Positions 16,878-25,250 of a stretch of 64,000 bases of DNA are shown here, piece after piece; within the stretch, counting starts at the first letter, position 1; each line of letters starts with the position of its first letter. Origin of the DNA: UBA4427 sp045106235 (GTDB taxonomy: Bacteria; Myxococcota_A; UBA9160; UBA4427); contig JBGCEJ010000023.1 of the NCBI GenBank assembly GCA_045106235.1, forward strand, positions 372,001 to 436,000, read 5' to 3'. The translations under genes were made by a program, and so were the position numbers. Under the pieces are notes generated by a model. The model did not search any database. It saw only the letters and a list, made by a program, of their open reading frames with translations, and had not been told where the DNA came from.

Positions 16878-17708
16878 ATGACCACTTCTGAAGATTCTGT
16901 GCTCTTTGAGCTCGACGCGGATGGCGTCGCTCTGATCACCCTTAATCAGCCTGACAAGATGAACGCGGCGTCGGGGGACATGCTCGCGCGGTTGACCGCT
17001 TGCTATCAGCGCTGCGACGAGGACGACGATGTCCGCGCGGTCGTCGTGACGGGTGCCGGGCGCGCCTTCTGTGCTGGGGCCGACATGAGCGATGCCGAGA
17101 AGACCTTCGACGTCTCGGGCTCTGGCGGCTTCGATAACTTCAGCTCCGCCGCCGTCGACTTCCCGGCTTTCCGCGTGCGCAAGCTGATGGTGGCGGCGGT
17201 GAACGGGCATGCGATTGGGCTTGGGATGACCCTGGCCATGCAATGCGATGTCCGCATCTTCGCGGAAGAAGGCAAATACGGAATCGTTCAGGTGCGTCGC
17301 GGCGTGATGGGAGATGCGTATGCCCATTGGACCATGGTGCGGATGGTTGGACTTGCCCGTGCCGCCGAAATCATGCTTACGGGTCGGACCTTCAAAGGCT
17401 CCGAGCTCGACCGCTTGGGCGTCGCCAGTCAGATCTGCCCCTCGAGTGAAGTGGTCTCCACGGCGCTTGAGTTGGCCCGGGACACCGCCATCCACGCTTC
17501 TCCCATGTCGGTTGCTCTCTCCAAAAAGCTTCTCTGGGAAAGCAGCGAGCTCAGCGCCGAGGCGGTGAACGCCGAAGAGACAGCGGGCCATAAACTCATT
17601 ATGGCTCACCCGGATGCGATCGAGGGGCCGATGGCCCATGTGCAGAAACGTCCCCCCGAATGGAAGATGCGGGTCTCGAGGGATTGGCCGGAAACGTCGA
17701 ACAGTTAG
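16878..17708 (+). CDS. Enoyl-CoA hydratase/isomerase (crotonase) family protein
   Basis: Cytoplasmic crotonase-fold protein of about 276 residues. The oxyanion-hole segments GAGRAFCAGADM (around residue 60) and VNGHAIGLGMTLAMQCDVRI (around 113) are intact, so acyl-CoA binding is likely. The region that holds the catalytic glutamates in hydratases reads YGIVQVRRGVMGDAY rather than the usual PE..LG..PG.GG, so the exact reaction (hydratase, isomerase or other) is uncertain. ATG at 16878 is chosen because the family usually begins a few residues before the first strand; an ATG at 16854 would add eight residues. A TATATT lies just upstream, but no good ribosome site is seen for either start. It is convergent with an aldo/keto reductase. 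Confidence 0.87.
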   Translation: MTTSEDSVLFELDADGVALITLNQPDKMNAASGDMLARLTACYQRCDEDDDVRAVVVTGAGRAFCAGADMSDAEKTFDVSGSGGFDNFSSAAVDFPAFRVRKLMVAAVNGHAIGLGMTLAMQCDVRIFAEEGKYGIVQVRRGVMGDAYAHWTMVRMVGLARAAEIMLTGRTFKGSELDRLGVASQICPSSEVVSTALELARDTAIHASPMSVALSKKLLWESSELSAEAVNAEETAGHKLIMAHPDAIEGPMAHVQKRPPEWKMRVSRDWPETSNS

Positions 17709-17725
17709 GCCCAGCGCGGGACGGA

Positions 17726-18610
17726 CTAGATTACATCCGAGATGTCGCGTTCGAAGAGCGGTTCGACGGCTAGGGAGGCCGCATCGGCACGCATTTCCGC
17801 ATCGCTCGGAGCCGGCTGTTCCTGGGCCCGCTCTGCAGCGCGCAGTGTCGCCTCGAGTAATCCCCCGTCGCTTGAGCTGTTCAGGAACACGTCGTCGCGG
17901 GCCAGCACCCATCGAACGGCTCGGTCGAGGGCAGCTTCATCGCGGATCGGCTCATACCAACTGAACCGTTGTCCCCCTTCCTCAGGCCAACGCCTCCGAG
18001 CAATCGACTTGATCGCCTGCATCGCCACCCCGCGCTCAGAACAAGCAGTCGCAAGCGCCTCCAAGTCCTTCGCGTAGATTGGCTGGGACATCATGGAGAA
18101 ATTCAGCGGACATAACACCGACGCGAATGGGAAGGCATCCAGACTTCGCAGATGCATCGCGGGGGCGTAAGTACCATGGCCCGTCACGCCAATGAATCGA
18201 ACAAGACCTTCATCCCGGGCCTGAATCATCGCTTCGAGTGCCCCGCCCGGGCCCATGACCGTCTGCCAACCGGGCTCGTCCACGAGATTGTGAAACTGGA
18301 TCAAGTCCACTGAGTCCACCCGCATCCGTTCGAGGGAACGCTCAAGCTGCACTCGGGCTTTAGCGCCCTCGCGCTCCCCGGTCTTGGTCGCGAGAAAGAC
18401 GTCCTTGCGATGGGCTTGGAGCCAACCCGCAAGGTTCAATTCCGCATCGCCGTAACTCGCGGCGACGTCGATATGGTTCACGCCAAAGCGCTCGAGAAGC
18501 GCCATGGTTCTCTCGGCGCGTGCGGGCTTCATGAAAGCCATCGCTGCCGCCCCAAAGAGGACACGGCTGCTGTTGAAACCCGTGGAGCCAAAGCTTTTCG
18601 TACTCAGCAT
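17726..18610 (-). CDS. Aldo/keto reductase
   Basis: NAD(P)H-dependent oxidoreductase of the (beta/alpha)8 AKR superfamily, 294 residues. It begins with the strand pattern FGSTGFNSSRVLFGAAAM, then shows HIDVAASYGDAE with the catalytic Asp and Tyr, TKTGER with the catalytic Lys, and DLIQFHNL with the His of the tetrad region. The C-terminal cofactor-binding part is shorter and less typical (FLNSSSDGGLLEATL). Substrate cannot be inferred. Convergent with the crotonase gene (17-base gap) and divergent from lon. Confidence 0.88.
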   Translation of the reverse strand: MLSTKSFGSTGFNSSRVLFGAAAMAFMKPARAERTMALLERFGVNHIDVAASYGDAELNLAGWLQAHRKDVFLATKTGEREGAKARVQLERSLERMRVDSVDLIQFHNLVDEPGWQTVMGPGGALEAMIQARDEGLVRFIGVTGHGTYAPAMHLRSLDAFPFASVLCPLNFSMMSQPIYAKDLEALATACSERGVAMQAIKSIARRRWPEEGGQRFSWYEPIRDEAALDRAVRWVLARDDVFLNSSSDGGLLEATLRAAERAQEQPAPSDAEMRADAASLAVEPLFERDISDVI

Positions 18611-18742
18611 GAAATGAAGCGTAGCCTCAATTCTAGATCCCTATTCGACTGTTGAAAAAAATCATTAAAAACAGCAACTTGAGAAGAGTTTAGATAATTC
18701 ACCTTATCCCGAGCGAGATGCCAGACATCCACAGCCTCGCGG

Positions 18743-18770
18743 TTGACCCCTGCTGTCTCGCGCTTACGTT
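18743..18770 (+). promoter_or_regulatory. Candidate sigma70-type promoter of lon
   Basis: TTGACC at 18743-18748 and TACGTT at 18765-18770 are separated by 16 bases, which would place a start about 90 bases before the lon start codon. A separate AT-rich patch lies at 18650-18705 nearer the divergent aldo/keto reductase gene. Neither is strong enough for more than a tentative call. Confidence 0.3.
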
Positions 18771-18866
18771 CTCGCGCAATCACGACGGGATCCGCTTGGT
18801 TGAGCCCCGTCAGAGCCCTTAGAAGATGCCAAGCGCTGCCCCGGACGGGGTGCCGTTGGGAGCAGT

Positions 18867-21371
18867 GTGTCCGAAGACGATTCGACGAAAAAATCAGCTG
18901 ATCACTCCGATGAGGCGGGCGAGAGCTCCTCAGAGTCGTCTCGCTCAAGAGACGACGCGGCCAGCGCAGACCCCATCGCCTCGCTGGCCGTTGAGGTGCC
19001 TGGATCGGAAATCGTTGAGATCCCGGCGGTTCTGCCCGTGCTGGCTGTGCGTGACGTCGTCGTATACCCCGGCGTGACAATGCCTCTCGCGATTGGGCGC
19101 GAACGCTCTTTGGCGGCGCTTGATGAAGCGGGTCAGGATGGCTTCATGCTGGTCCTTTCCCAGCGCGATCCGTCGACGGAGAATCCCGGACTCGACGATT
19201 TGCATGCGGTCGGCACCATCGTCCGAGTGATGCGAATCATTGATGCCCGGCGTGAAGGCAAGCAAGCGCTGGTCGTTGGCCTTGCGAGGGCCGTGATTAC
19301 GCGGACCGTCGCCTGGGAACCGACGCTGCGCGTTCAAATTCAGCCGCTCCCGGAATCCGAAACGACCTCGCCTCAACTCGATGCCGCCTGGCGCCGCGTC
19401 GTTATGCTGGCGCAGCGCGTGGTTGAACTGCGCGAAGATATGCCCGACGAATGGAAGACCTTTGTTCAAGGAATTCCGACCCCCGGCATTCTCGCGGACC
19501 TGATCGCTTCGAATATCGCTCTGACCTCGGAGGAGAAAGTCGCGCTGCTTGAGGAGCCCGATCCTGAAGCACGTCTCTCGCTCGTGGAGGGGCACCTTGA
19601 AAAAGAAGTCACGATCGCGGAAACCCAGCGAAGCCTTGCGGACGAAGCCGGCGGTGAGATTGATCCTAAGCGCCGCGAGAAGATGCTTCGTCAGCGCATG
19701 CGGGAGATCCAGAAAGAAATTGGAGAGACCGACGCGGGTTCGCGGGAGATCGACGACCTGCGCGAGAAGCTTGACAATATGACCCTGCCCGAGGAGGCCG
19801 AAATTCTCGCAGACCGAGAGCTACGTCGTCTGACATCGCTCCCGCAACAGGCCCCAGACCGCCACCTGATCCGCACCTACCTCGACTGGATGCTCGATCT
19901 CCCCTGGGACAAAGAGACCGAGGATCACCTCGACCTCAACGAAGCCCGGAAGATTCTGGACGCGGATCACCACGGCCTCAAGCAAGTCAAGGACCGCATT
20001 CTCGAGTTCCTGGCCGTGCGGAAGCTTGCACCCGAAGCCCAAGCCCCGATCCTTTGCTTCGTGGGACCACCGGGCGTCGGCAAGACATCTCTCGGCAAAT
20101 CCATCGCTCGCTGCATGGGACGCAATTTCACGCGGGCGTCTCTGGGTGGCGTGCGCGACGAGGCCGAAATTCGCGGGCATCGCCGCACCTACGTCGGGTC
20201 GATGCCTGGGCGCATCTTGCAGAGTCTCAAGCGGGCGGCTTCTAAAAACCCCGTGTTCCTGCTCGACGAGATAGACAAGGTGGGCTCGGATTTTCGAGGT
20301 GACCCGTCGTCGGCGCTGCTGGAAGTCCTCGATCCTGAGCAGAACGGCGCCTTTGCAGATCACTATATCGAAGCGCCTTTCGATCTTTCACGAGTGCTCT
20401 TTATCGCGACCGCGAACACGCTCTCGACGATCCCGCCGGCCCTGCTCGACCGAATGGAAGTGATCGAACTCTCGGGGTACACCGAGCGTGAAAAACTGGC
20501 GATCGCCGAGGACTTTCTCGTCCCCCGGCAGATCGAGGCGCATGGGCTCAAGCCTGAGCAAGTCAACGTCTCGACGGAAGCCCTCGACAAGGTCGTTATG
20601 GAGTACACCCGCGAAGCGGGGGTTCGAAATCTGGAGCGCAACGTCGCCACCTTGATGCGCAAAGCCGCGCGGGCCGTTTCGGAGGATCGAGATGCGGTGA
20701 TCGATATGGATCCCGAATTCGTCAGCGAATCACTCGGTGCCCCACCGCATCTATCTGAGGTGGCAGAAGAGACCAGCATCCCTGGCGTGGCGGTCGGACT
20801 GGCCGTGACGGCTCATGGGGGCGATATCCTATTCGTCGAGGCAGCGGGCAATCCGGGGGGGAAGGGCATTCGCCTGCGCCTCACCGGGCAGCTCGGCGAC
20901 GTCATGCGCGAGTCCGCCGAGGCGGCACTCTCCTGGGTGCGCGCGCATGCGAAGGAGCTGGGCCTCAGCGACGAGGCCATGGCTCCCGGCGAGATCCACC
21001 TTCACGTGCCCTCGGGTGCGGTCCCGAAGGATGGTCCCTCGGCGGGTGTGGCTCTGGTCACGGCGCTGGTCTCGCTGCTTTCAAAGCGCAGTGCCCGAAG
21101 TAATGTTGCGATGACGGGTGAAATCTCACTGCGAGGCCGCGTGCTTCCCGTGGGCGGCATCAAAGGCAAGCTCTTGGCCGCTTCTCGGGCCGGGATCGAT
21201 ACGGTGGTGATTCCAAAGCGGAATGAAAAGGACCTCGAAGATGTCCCTGAGGAGGTCCGAGAATCGCTCGGGATTCACCTCGTTGAGACGATTGATGAGG
21301 CCCTGGCCCTCACGCTCCCAGGCCCTGGAGAATCCGGTGCGGGGAGTGGCTCCCCGCCCACCGCCGCCTGA
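18867..21371 (+). CDS. lon: Lon protease (first copy)
   Basis: ATP-dependent serine protease of 834 residues that degrades misfolded and regulatory proteins in the cytoplasm. The N-terminal substrate domain begins after about 50 Ser/Asp-rich residues with VLPVLAVRDVVVYPGVTMPL. The AAA+ module has Walker A GPPGVGKTS near 400 and GGVRDEAEIRGHRRTYVGS. The protease domain has the Ser-Lys dyad in PKDGPSAGVA (Ser725) and GGIKGKLLAA (Lys768). GTG start at 18867 with GGGAG five bases upstream. A second lon lies at 47273-49681 in a chaperone operon. Two Lons are known in Myxococcus, where one is vegetative and the other developmental. Confidence 0.96.
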   Translation: MSEDDSTKKSADHSDEAGESSSESSRSRDDAASADPIASLAVEVPGSEIVEIPAVLPVLAVRDVVVYPGVTMPLAIGRERSLAALDEAGQDGFMLVLSQRDPSTENPGLDDLHAVGTIVRVMRIIDARREGKQALVVGLARAVITRTVAWEPTLRVQIQPLPESETTSPQLDAAWRRVVMLAQRVVELREDMPDEWKTFVQGIPTPGILADLIASNIALTSEEKVALLEEPDPEARLSLVEGHLEKEVTIAETQRSLADEAGGEIDPKRREKMLRQRMREIQKEIGETDAGSREIDDLREKLDNMTLPEEAEILADRELRRLTSLPQQAPDRHLIRTYLDWMLDLPWDKETEDHLDLNEARKILDADHHGLKQVKDRILEFLAVRKLAPEAQAPILCFVGPPGVGKTSLGKSIARCMGRNFTRASLGGVRDEAEIRGHRRTYVGSMPGRILQSLKRAASKNPVFLLDEIDKVGSDFRGDPSSALLEVLDPEQNGAFADHYIEAPFDLSRVLFIATANTLSTIPPALLDRMEVIELSGYTEREKLAIAEDFLVPRQIEAHGLKPEQVNVSTEALDKVVMEYTREAGVRNLERNVATLMRKAARAVSEDRDAVIDMDPEFVSESLGAPPHLSEVAEETSIPGVAVGLAVTAHGGDILFVEAAGNPGGKGIRLRLTGQLGDVMRESAEAALSWVRAHAKELGLSDEAMAPGEIHLHVPSGAVPKDGPSAGVALVTALVSLLSKRSARSNVAMTGEISLRGRVLPVGGIKGKLLAASRAGIDTVVIPKRNEKDLEDVPEEVRESLGIHLVETIDEALALTLPGPGESGAGSGSPPTAA

Positions 21372-21432
21372 ATTGAGGCGCTGGATCCGGCGCGAAGTCG
21401 CTTGAGGCGGAGCCTGCTAGACTCTCTAGGCT

Positions 21433-22587
21433 TTGAAAATCGCGCTCGTACACGACTGGCTGACCGGCTACCGCGGGGGTGAGCGCGTTCTCGACCACTT
21501 GGTCGGCCGCTTTCCCGAAGCGGACCTGTATACCCTCTTCCATACGCCAGGGTCTGTACCGACCTCGATTGAATCCCTGCGCATTCGGACCAGTCCGCTG
21601 AACCGCCTCCCCGGGACGTCTCGACACTACCGGAAGCTGCTCCCGCTTTTTCCGTGGGCCATTCAGCGCTTCGATTTGACGGGCTACGACCTAATTATCT
21701 CGACGAGTCATGCCGTCGCGAAGAGCATCCGCGTTCCGGTCGGGACGCCGCATCTGGATTATTGCTTCACGCCGATGCGATATATCTGGGACCAAGCGGA
21801 CGCTTATCTCGGACAAGGGTCGCGTCGCCAAATCGCCAAGCCTCTGATTGAGCGCCTTCGCCGATTTGATGTGGCGACGAGCGGACCTGAATCCGTGACC
21901 CGATTTGTCGCCATCTCGGAGGAAGTGGCCTCGCGCATCGAGCGCCATTACGGGCGGCCTGCTTCCATTGTCGCACCCCCTGTTGATTTATCCTGGATCG
22001 AGCCCTCGACTGGGCCGCGGGATGATTTCTACCTCCTCGTCGCGGGCTTCGTTCCTTACAAGAAGGATGAACTCGCGATTCGAACGCTGAGTCGGATGGG
22101 GCGACGGCTTGTGGTGGTCGGGGATGGGCCCGCCCGACAAGCACTTGAACGCCAGGCGCTCCCGCATGTCGAATTCCGCGGCAGAATTAGCGACGCCGCT
22201 CTCGCAGATCTCTATCGCCGCGCTCGGGCGCTCATCTACCCGCAGCATGAGGACTTTGGGCTGATCGCGGTTGAAGCACAAGGATCCGGCTGCCCCGTCA
22301 TCGCCTACGGGCGCGGAGGCGCGCTCGATACTGTGCAACCACTCCTCCCCATTCCGAGCGAAGACCTGGCCCCCTCGGTCGATGAAATCGATCTGGCCCC
22401 GCCCACCGGCGTCTTCTTCGATGCGCAAACCGAGGAAGCCCTCGCGGATGCGATTAAACGCTTCGAGAAGGCAGAGAGCGTCTTCAATCCGGTTCTGCTG
22501 CGCCAATGGGCCGAGCGGTTCTCGCCCGAACGCTTCGACATAGAATTCGACCGCGAAGTTGAAGCGGTGCTCGGAGGTCGGCCATGA
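21433..22587 (+). CDS. Glycosyltransferase family 4 (mannosyltransferase-like)
   Basis: Cytoplasmic GT-B glycosyltransferase, 384 residues, likely adding a sugar to a lipid-linked surface glycan. It begins KIALVHDWLTGYRGGERVL, where the GGxE pattern is typical of WbaZ-like GT4 enzymes. The C-terminal donor domain has LVAGFVPYKK, VVVGDGPARQAL and the EX7E-like segment HEDFGLIAVEAQGSGCPVIAY, with nucleotide-sugar-binding glutamates in place. The start codon is TTG at 21433. It overlaps the next gene by four bases (ATGA), so the two form an operon with a sugar aminotransferase. Confidence 0.9.
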   Translation: MKIALVHDWLTGYRGGERVLDHLVGRFPEADLYTLFHTPGSVPTSIESLRIRTSPLNRLPGTSRHYRKLLPLFPWAIQRFDLTGYDLIISTSHAVAKSIRVPVGTPHLDYCFTPMRYIWDQADAYLGQGSRRQIAKPLIERLRRFDVATSGPESVTRFVAISEEVASRIERHYGRPASIVAPPVDLSWIEPSTGPRDDFYLLVAGFVPYKKDELAIRTLSRMGRRLVVVGDGPARQALERQALPHVEFRGRISDAALADLYRRARALIYPQHEDFGLIAVEAQGSGCPVIAYGRGGALDTVQPLLPIPSEDLAPSVDEIDLAPPTGVFFDAQTEEALADAIKRFEKAESVFNPVLLRQWAERFSPERFDIEFDREVEAVLGGRP

Positions 22588-23759
22588 GCCTCCCGGATAC
22601 AAAAATTCCGATGCTTGATCTTCGTGCGCCCCATGCGGCGCTAGAAGAAGAAATCCTCGAGAGCATCTCGGCGGTGCTGGCTGCCGGCCGTTTTGTCCTC
22701 GGCGAATCCGTCGCACGCTTCGAAGCCGAACTCGCCGAGCTCTGTGGCTTGCCCCATGCACTGACCTGTAATTCCGGAACCGACGCGATCTGGCTCGCTC
22801 TTCGTGCGAGCGGCGTCGGCCCGGGTGATGAAGTTCTCTGTCCGGGCTTTTCGTTTTTCGCGACGGCATCAACCATTGCTCGGTTAGGGGCTCGACCAGT
22901 TTTCGCTGATATCGATAACGCGACGCTCAACCTCGACCCCGAGGATGCGATGCGACGAGCAGAATCACTCGGCCGACTGCGCGCCGTATTGACGGTCGAC
23001 CTTTTCGGCCGTGCCTGCGAGCTGGGCGAACTCGAATCCTACTGCTCTGAGCAAGAAATCCCGATCATCGAAGATGCCGCCCAGGCGATCGGCGCATTAA
23101 ACATGAGTGGAGAGCAAGTCGGACATCGCGCGCTCGCCGCTTGTTTTAGCTTCTATCCCACGAAGAACCTTGGCGCTCTCGGAGACGGCGGCGGTGTTGT
23201 GACAAGAGATCTGGCACTCGCCGAGAAGATCGCAAGCCTGCGCAATCACGGGGAAACCGAACCCGGGGTTTTTGCGGAGATCGGGATCAACTCACGCCTC
23301 GATGCGATCCAAGCGGTCGCGCTTTCGATCAAGATGCGACATCTCGAAGCGTGGACGCTGTCAAGACGACATCTCGCCCATCGCTACAACACGCTCTTCG
23401 CAGAGGACGGCGCCTGCCCGTCCACCCACAAGCTGGGGTCGAGCGCCCTCCCCTTACAGACGCCCTGCGCGGACGAAGGCTCTGCCCGACAAACATTCCA
23501 TCGCTACGTGATCCGGGTTCCTGCCGGCCAGCGCTCGGCGCTGATCGAGGCGCTCCACAACGACGGCATCGCATGCGAGGTCTACTACCCGAGAGGCCTG
23601 CATCAGCAGCCTGCCCTTGCGGAATTCGCTCCGGCTGAAGCCCTGGTTGAAACCGAGCGTGCTTGCCAGGAATCGCTCGCGTTACCGCTCTATCCTGAGC
23701 TGGGGCTGGATGATCTCGAGCGCATCGTGGGTGTCGTGACCCGAACGCTCAGAAATTAA
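22584..23759 (+). CDS. DegT/DnrJ/EryC1/StrS sugar aminotransferase
   Basis: PLP-dependent enzyme of 391 residues that aminates a keto-sugar nucleotide for surface polysaccharide. Motifs in family order are LTCNSGTDAIWLAL (phosphate-binding), GDEVLCPGFSFFATAS, VDLFGRACELGEL, EDAAQAIGA (Asp contacting the PLP pyridine) and FSFYPTKNLGALGDGGGVV with the Schiff-base lysine in TKNLG. The C-terminal domain has FHRYVIRV and the YYPRGLHQQPA segment seen in WecE/VioA-type enzymes. It is translationally coupled to the preceding glycosyltransferase and overlaps the convergent glycosylphosphotransferase by 11 bases. The exact sugar is unknown. Confidence 0.93.
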   Translation: MSLPDTKIPMLDLRAPHAALEEEILESISAVLAAGRFVLGESVARFEAELAELCGLPHALTCNSGTDAIWLALRASGVGPGDEVLCPGFSFFATASTIARLGARPVFADIDNATLNLDPEDAMRRAESLGRLRAVLTVDLFGRACELGELESYCSEQEIPIIEDAAQAIGALNMSGEQVGHRALAACFSFYPTKNLGALGDGGGVVTRDLALAEKIASLRNHGETEPGVFAEIGINSRLDAIQAVALSIKMRHLEAWTLSRRHLAHRYNTLFAEDGACPSTHKLGSSALPLQTPCADEGSARQTFHRYVIRVPAGQRSALIEALHNDGIACEVYYPRGLHQQPALAEFAPAEALVETERACQESLALPLYPELGLDDLERIVGVVTRTLRN

Positions 23760-25209
23760 TTTCCCTCGTTTCGCGCGGGATGAGATCTTCCGAGGGCGGT
23801 AAGGACGCCTCTTCGTCGGACATCGCCTTCGCGTTCCGACCCCCTTGAAACAGCGTCATCAGGAGAATCCGAAAGTCGAGGCCGAACGACCATTTTTGGA
23901 TGTAGTAGAGATCATGCTCGAGCCGCTCTTGGATCGATGTATCCCCGCGCCATCCATACACCTGTGCCCAGCCCGTCATACCCGCGCGAACCTTATGACG
24001 CAGCATATAGCCCGGCAGGTCTTGCCGAAAAGTCTCGATATACGTGGGCTGCTCCGGACGCGGACCGACGAGGCTCATCTCGCCGCGGAGAACGTTCCAT
24101 AACTGCGGCAGCTCATCGAGATTGAAGCGGCGCAGCCAGCGCCCAAGCGCCGTTCGCCGTGGGTCATCCGCGAGCGTCCAACCCGGTCCCTTAGCCTCGG
24201 CATCCCGCCGCATCGAGCGAAACTTCAACATTTCAAAAACACGGCCATCATGTCCCATGCGCTTTTGCTTGTGCAGAATGGGTCGGCCCATGGTCGCCGC
24301 GATCGCTGCGGTTACACCTAAGAACAGGGGCGCCAGCAGGACCAGCGCCGTTGCCGAGGCGAAGACATCAAAGACACGCTTCACGAGTGCGCCCCACCCC
24401 ATCAAGGGGGTTTCCTGCAGCCCGATGACGGGGAGCCCATCCAAGCTTTCGATCGTGCTGTGAAGACCGAGGCCATGAGCGAGATCCGGAACGATCTTTA
24501 CATTGACGACTTCGCTCTGGAGCTCCGCCATCACCTTTTCAAACACGTCCGCCTCATGTCGCGAGAGCGCGACGATGACTTGGTCCACATGCCTCGTTCG
24601 CAGAATTTCGCCGAGCCCGCCGTAGCCGCCGATGATGGGGGCCCCCTCCACCTGGCCGCCGAGTGCGCCCTCGGCAACGACGCCGAGCACGCGCATGCCC
24701 GCATCAGGACGGCCATCAATCCGCCGCACCACCTTCTCGGCCAGCGGGCCCGCTCCAACCAACAGGACGAAGCGCAAATTAAACCCGCGCCGCCGAGCTG
24801 CGCGGAGTCCGAAGCGCACGGCGCTGCGAAATCCGAGAACCGCAAGCGGCGCAAGTACAGCAAAGAGCGCCACAACGCCCCGGGAATAAGACACGGTCCG
24901 CATGAAGAAGGTCAATGCGGTAAAGGTGATCAGTCCTAGGGTGCAGGCGCGAAGGACCGCCCCCGCCTCTCCCAAGGCCGAGTCGATGCGGCGCGGCGCG
25001 TAGAGTCCATGGGACCGGAATAACATCAAATAAAGGGGCAGGATCAGCAGCAAGGGAGAGACGTAGTCCATCGCGGGTGGCTTGCCGAGCGGCGCCGGAA
25101 TCCCCGCGTGAAACCGCAATCCGAACGCGCCGAGCCACGCGACCGCGACCCAAGCCAGGTCCGCCATCACGAGCAGCGTGCGAAAGATTTCACTGTGTCG
25201 GTTGAGCAT
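23749..25209 (-). CDS. Polyprenyl glycosylphosphotransferase (WcaJ/WbaP-like)
   Basis: Inner-membrane initiating enzyme of exopolysaccharide synthesis, 486 residues, moving a sugar-1-phosphate from UDP-sugar to undecaprenyl phosphate. Four N-terminal transmembrane helices fall within residues 10-120. A CoA-binding-like Rossmann domain follows (LLVGAGPLAEKVV), then a further membrane helix around 285-310 and the conserved catalytic domain with FEMLKFRSMRRDAE, LRRFNLDELPQLWNVL, GEMSLVGPRPE and AGMTGWAQVYGWRGDT. This is the full-length WcaJ/EpsE architecture (PF13727 plus bacterial sugar transferase). It is convergent with the DegT gene and 41 bases after the GT-C gene. Confidence 0.93.
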   Translation of the reverse strand: MLNRHSEIFRTLLVMADLAWVAVAWLGAFGLRFHAGIPAPLGKPPAMDYVSPLLLILPLYLMLFRSHGLYAPRRIDSALGEAGAVLRACTLGLITFTALTFFMRTVSYSRGVVALFAVLAPLAVLGFRSAVRFGLRAARRRGFNLRFVLLVGAGPLAEKVVRRIDGRPDAGMRVLGVVAEGALGGQVEGAPIIGGYGGLGEILRTRHVDQVIVALSRHEADVFEKVMAELQSEVVNVKIVPDLAHGLGLHSTIESLDGLPVIGLQETPLMGWGALVKRVFDVFASATALVLLAPLFLGVTAAIAATMGRPILHKQKRMGHDGRVFEMLKFRSMRRDAEAKGPGWTLADDPRRTALGRWLRRFNLDELPQLWNVLRGEMSLVGPRPEQPTYIETFRQDLPGYMLRHKVRAGMTGWAQVYGWRGDTSIQERLEHDLYYIQKWSFGLDFRILLMTLFQGGRNAKAMSDEEASLPPSEDLIPRETREINF

Positions 25210-25250
25210 GATGCTCCGGAGTCTCCCCTGCGGCCCATAGGGTGCCCTAT

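Noticed and set aside
16517..16939. Minus-strand frame with KAPAAALH repeats and a segment resembling annotated hypothetical proteins
   Set aside because: It is the antisense translation of tRNA-Leu and its repeat, a frequent false annotation.
16761..17912. 383-codon minus-strand frame over the crotonase gene and the repeat
   Set aside because: Antisense to a clear crotonase and reading into the tandem repeat; composition is not protein-like.
18604..19080. 158-codon minus-strand frame between the aldo/keto reductase and lon
   Set aside because: It overlaps the lon N-terminus antisense and lacks a ribosome site or motif.
23272..23638. Extra small frames inside the DegT aminotransferase gene
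   Set aside because: Alternative frames of a fully conserved enzyme, without independent signals.
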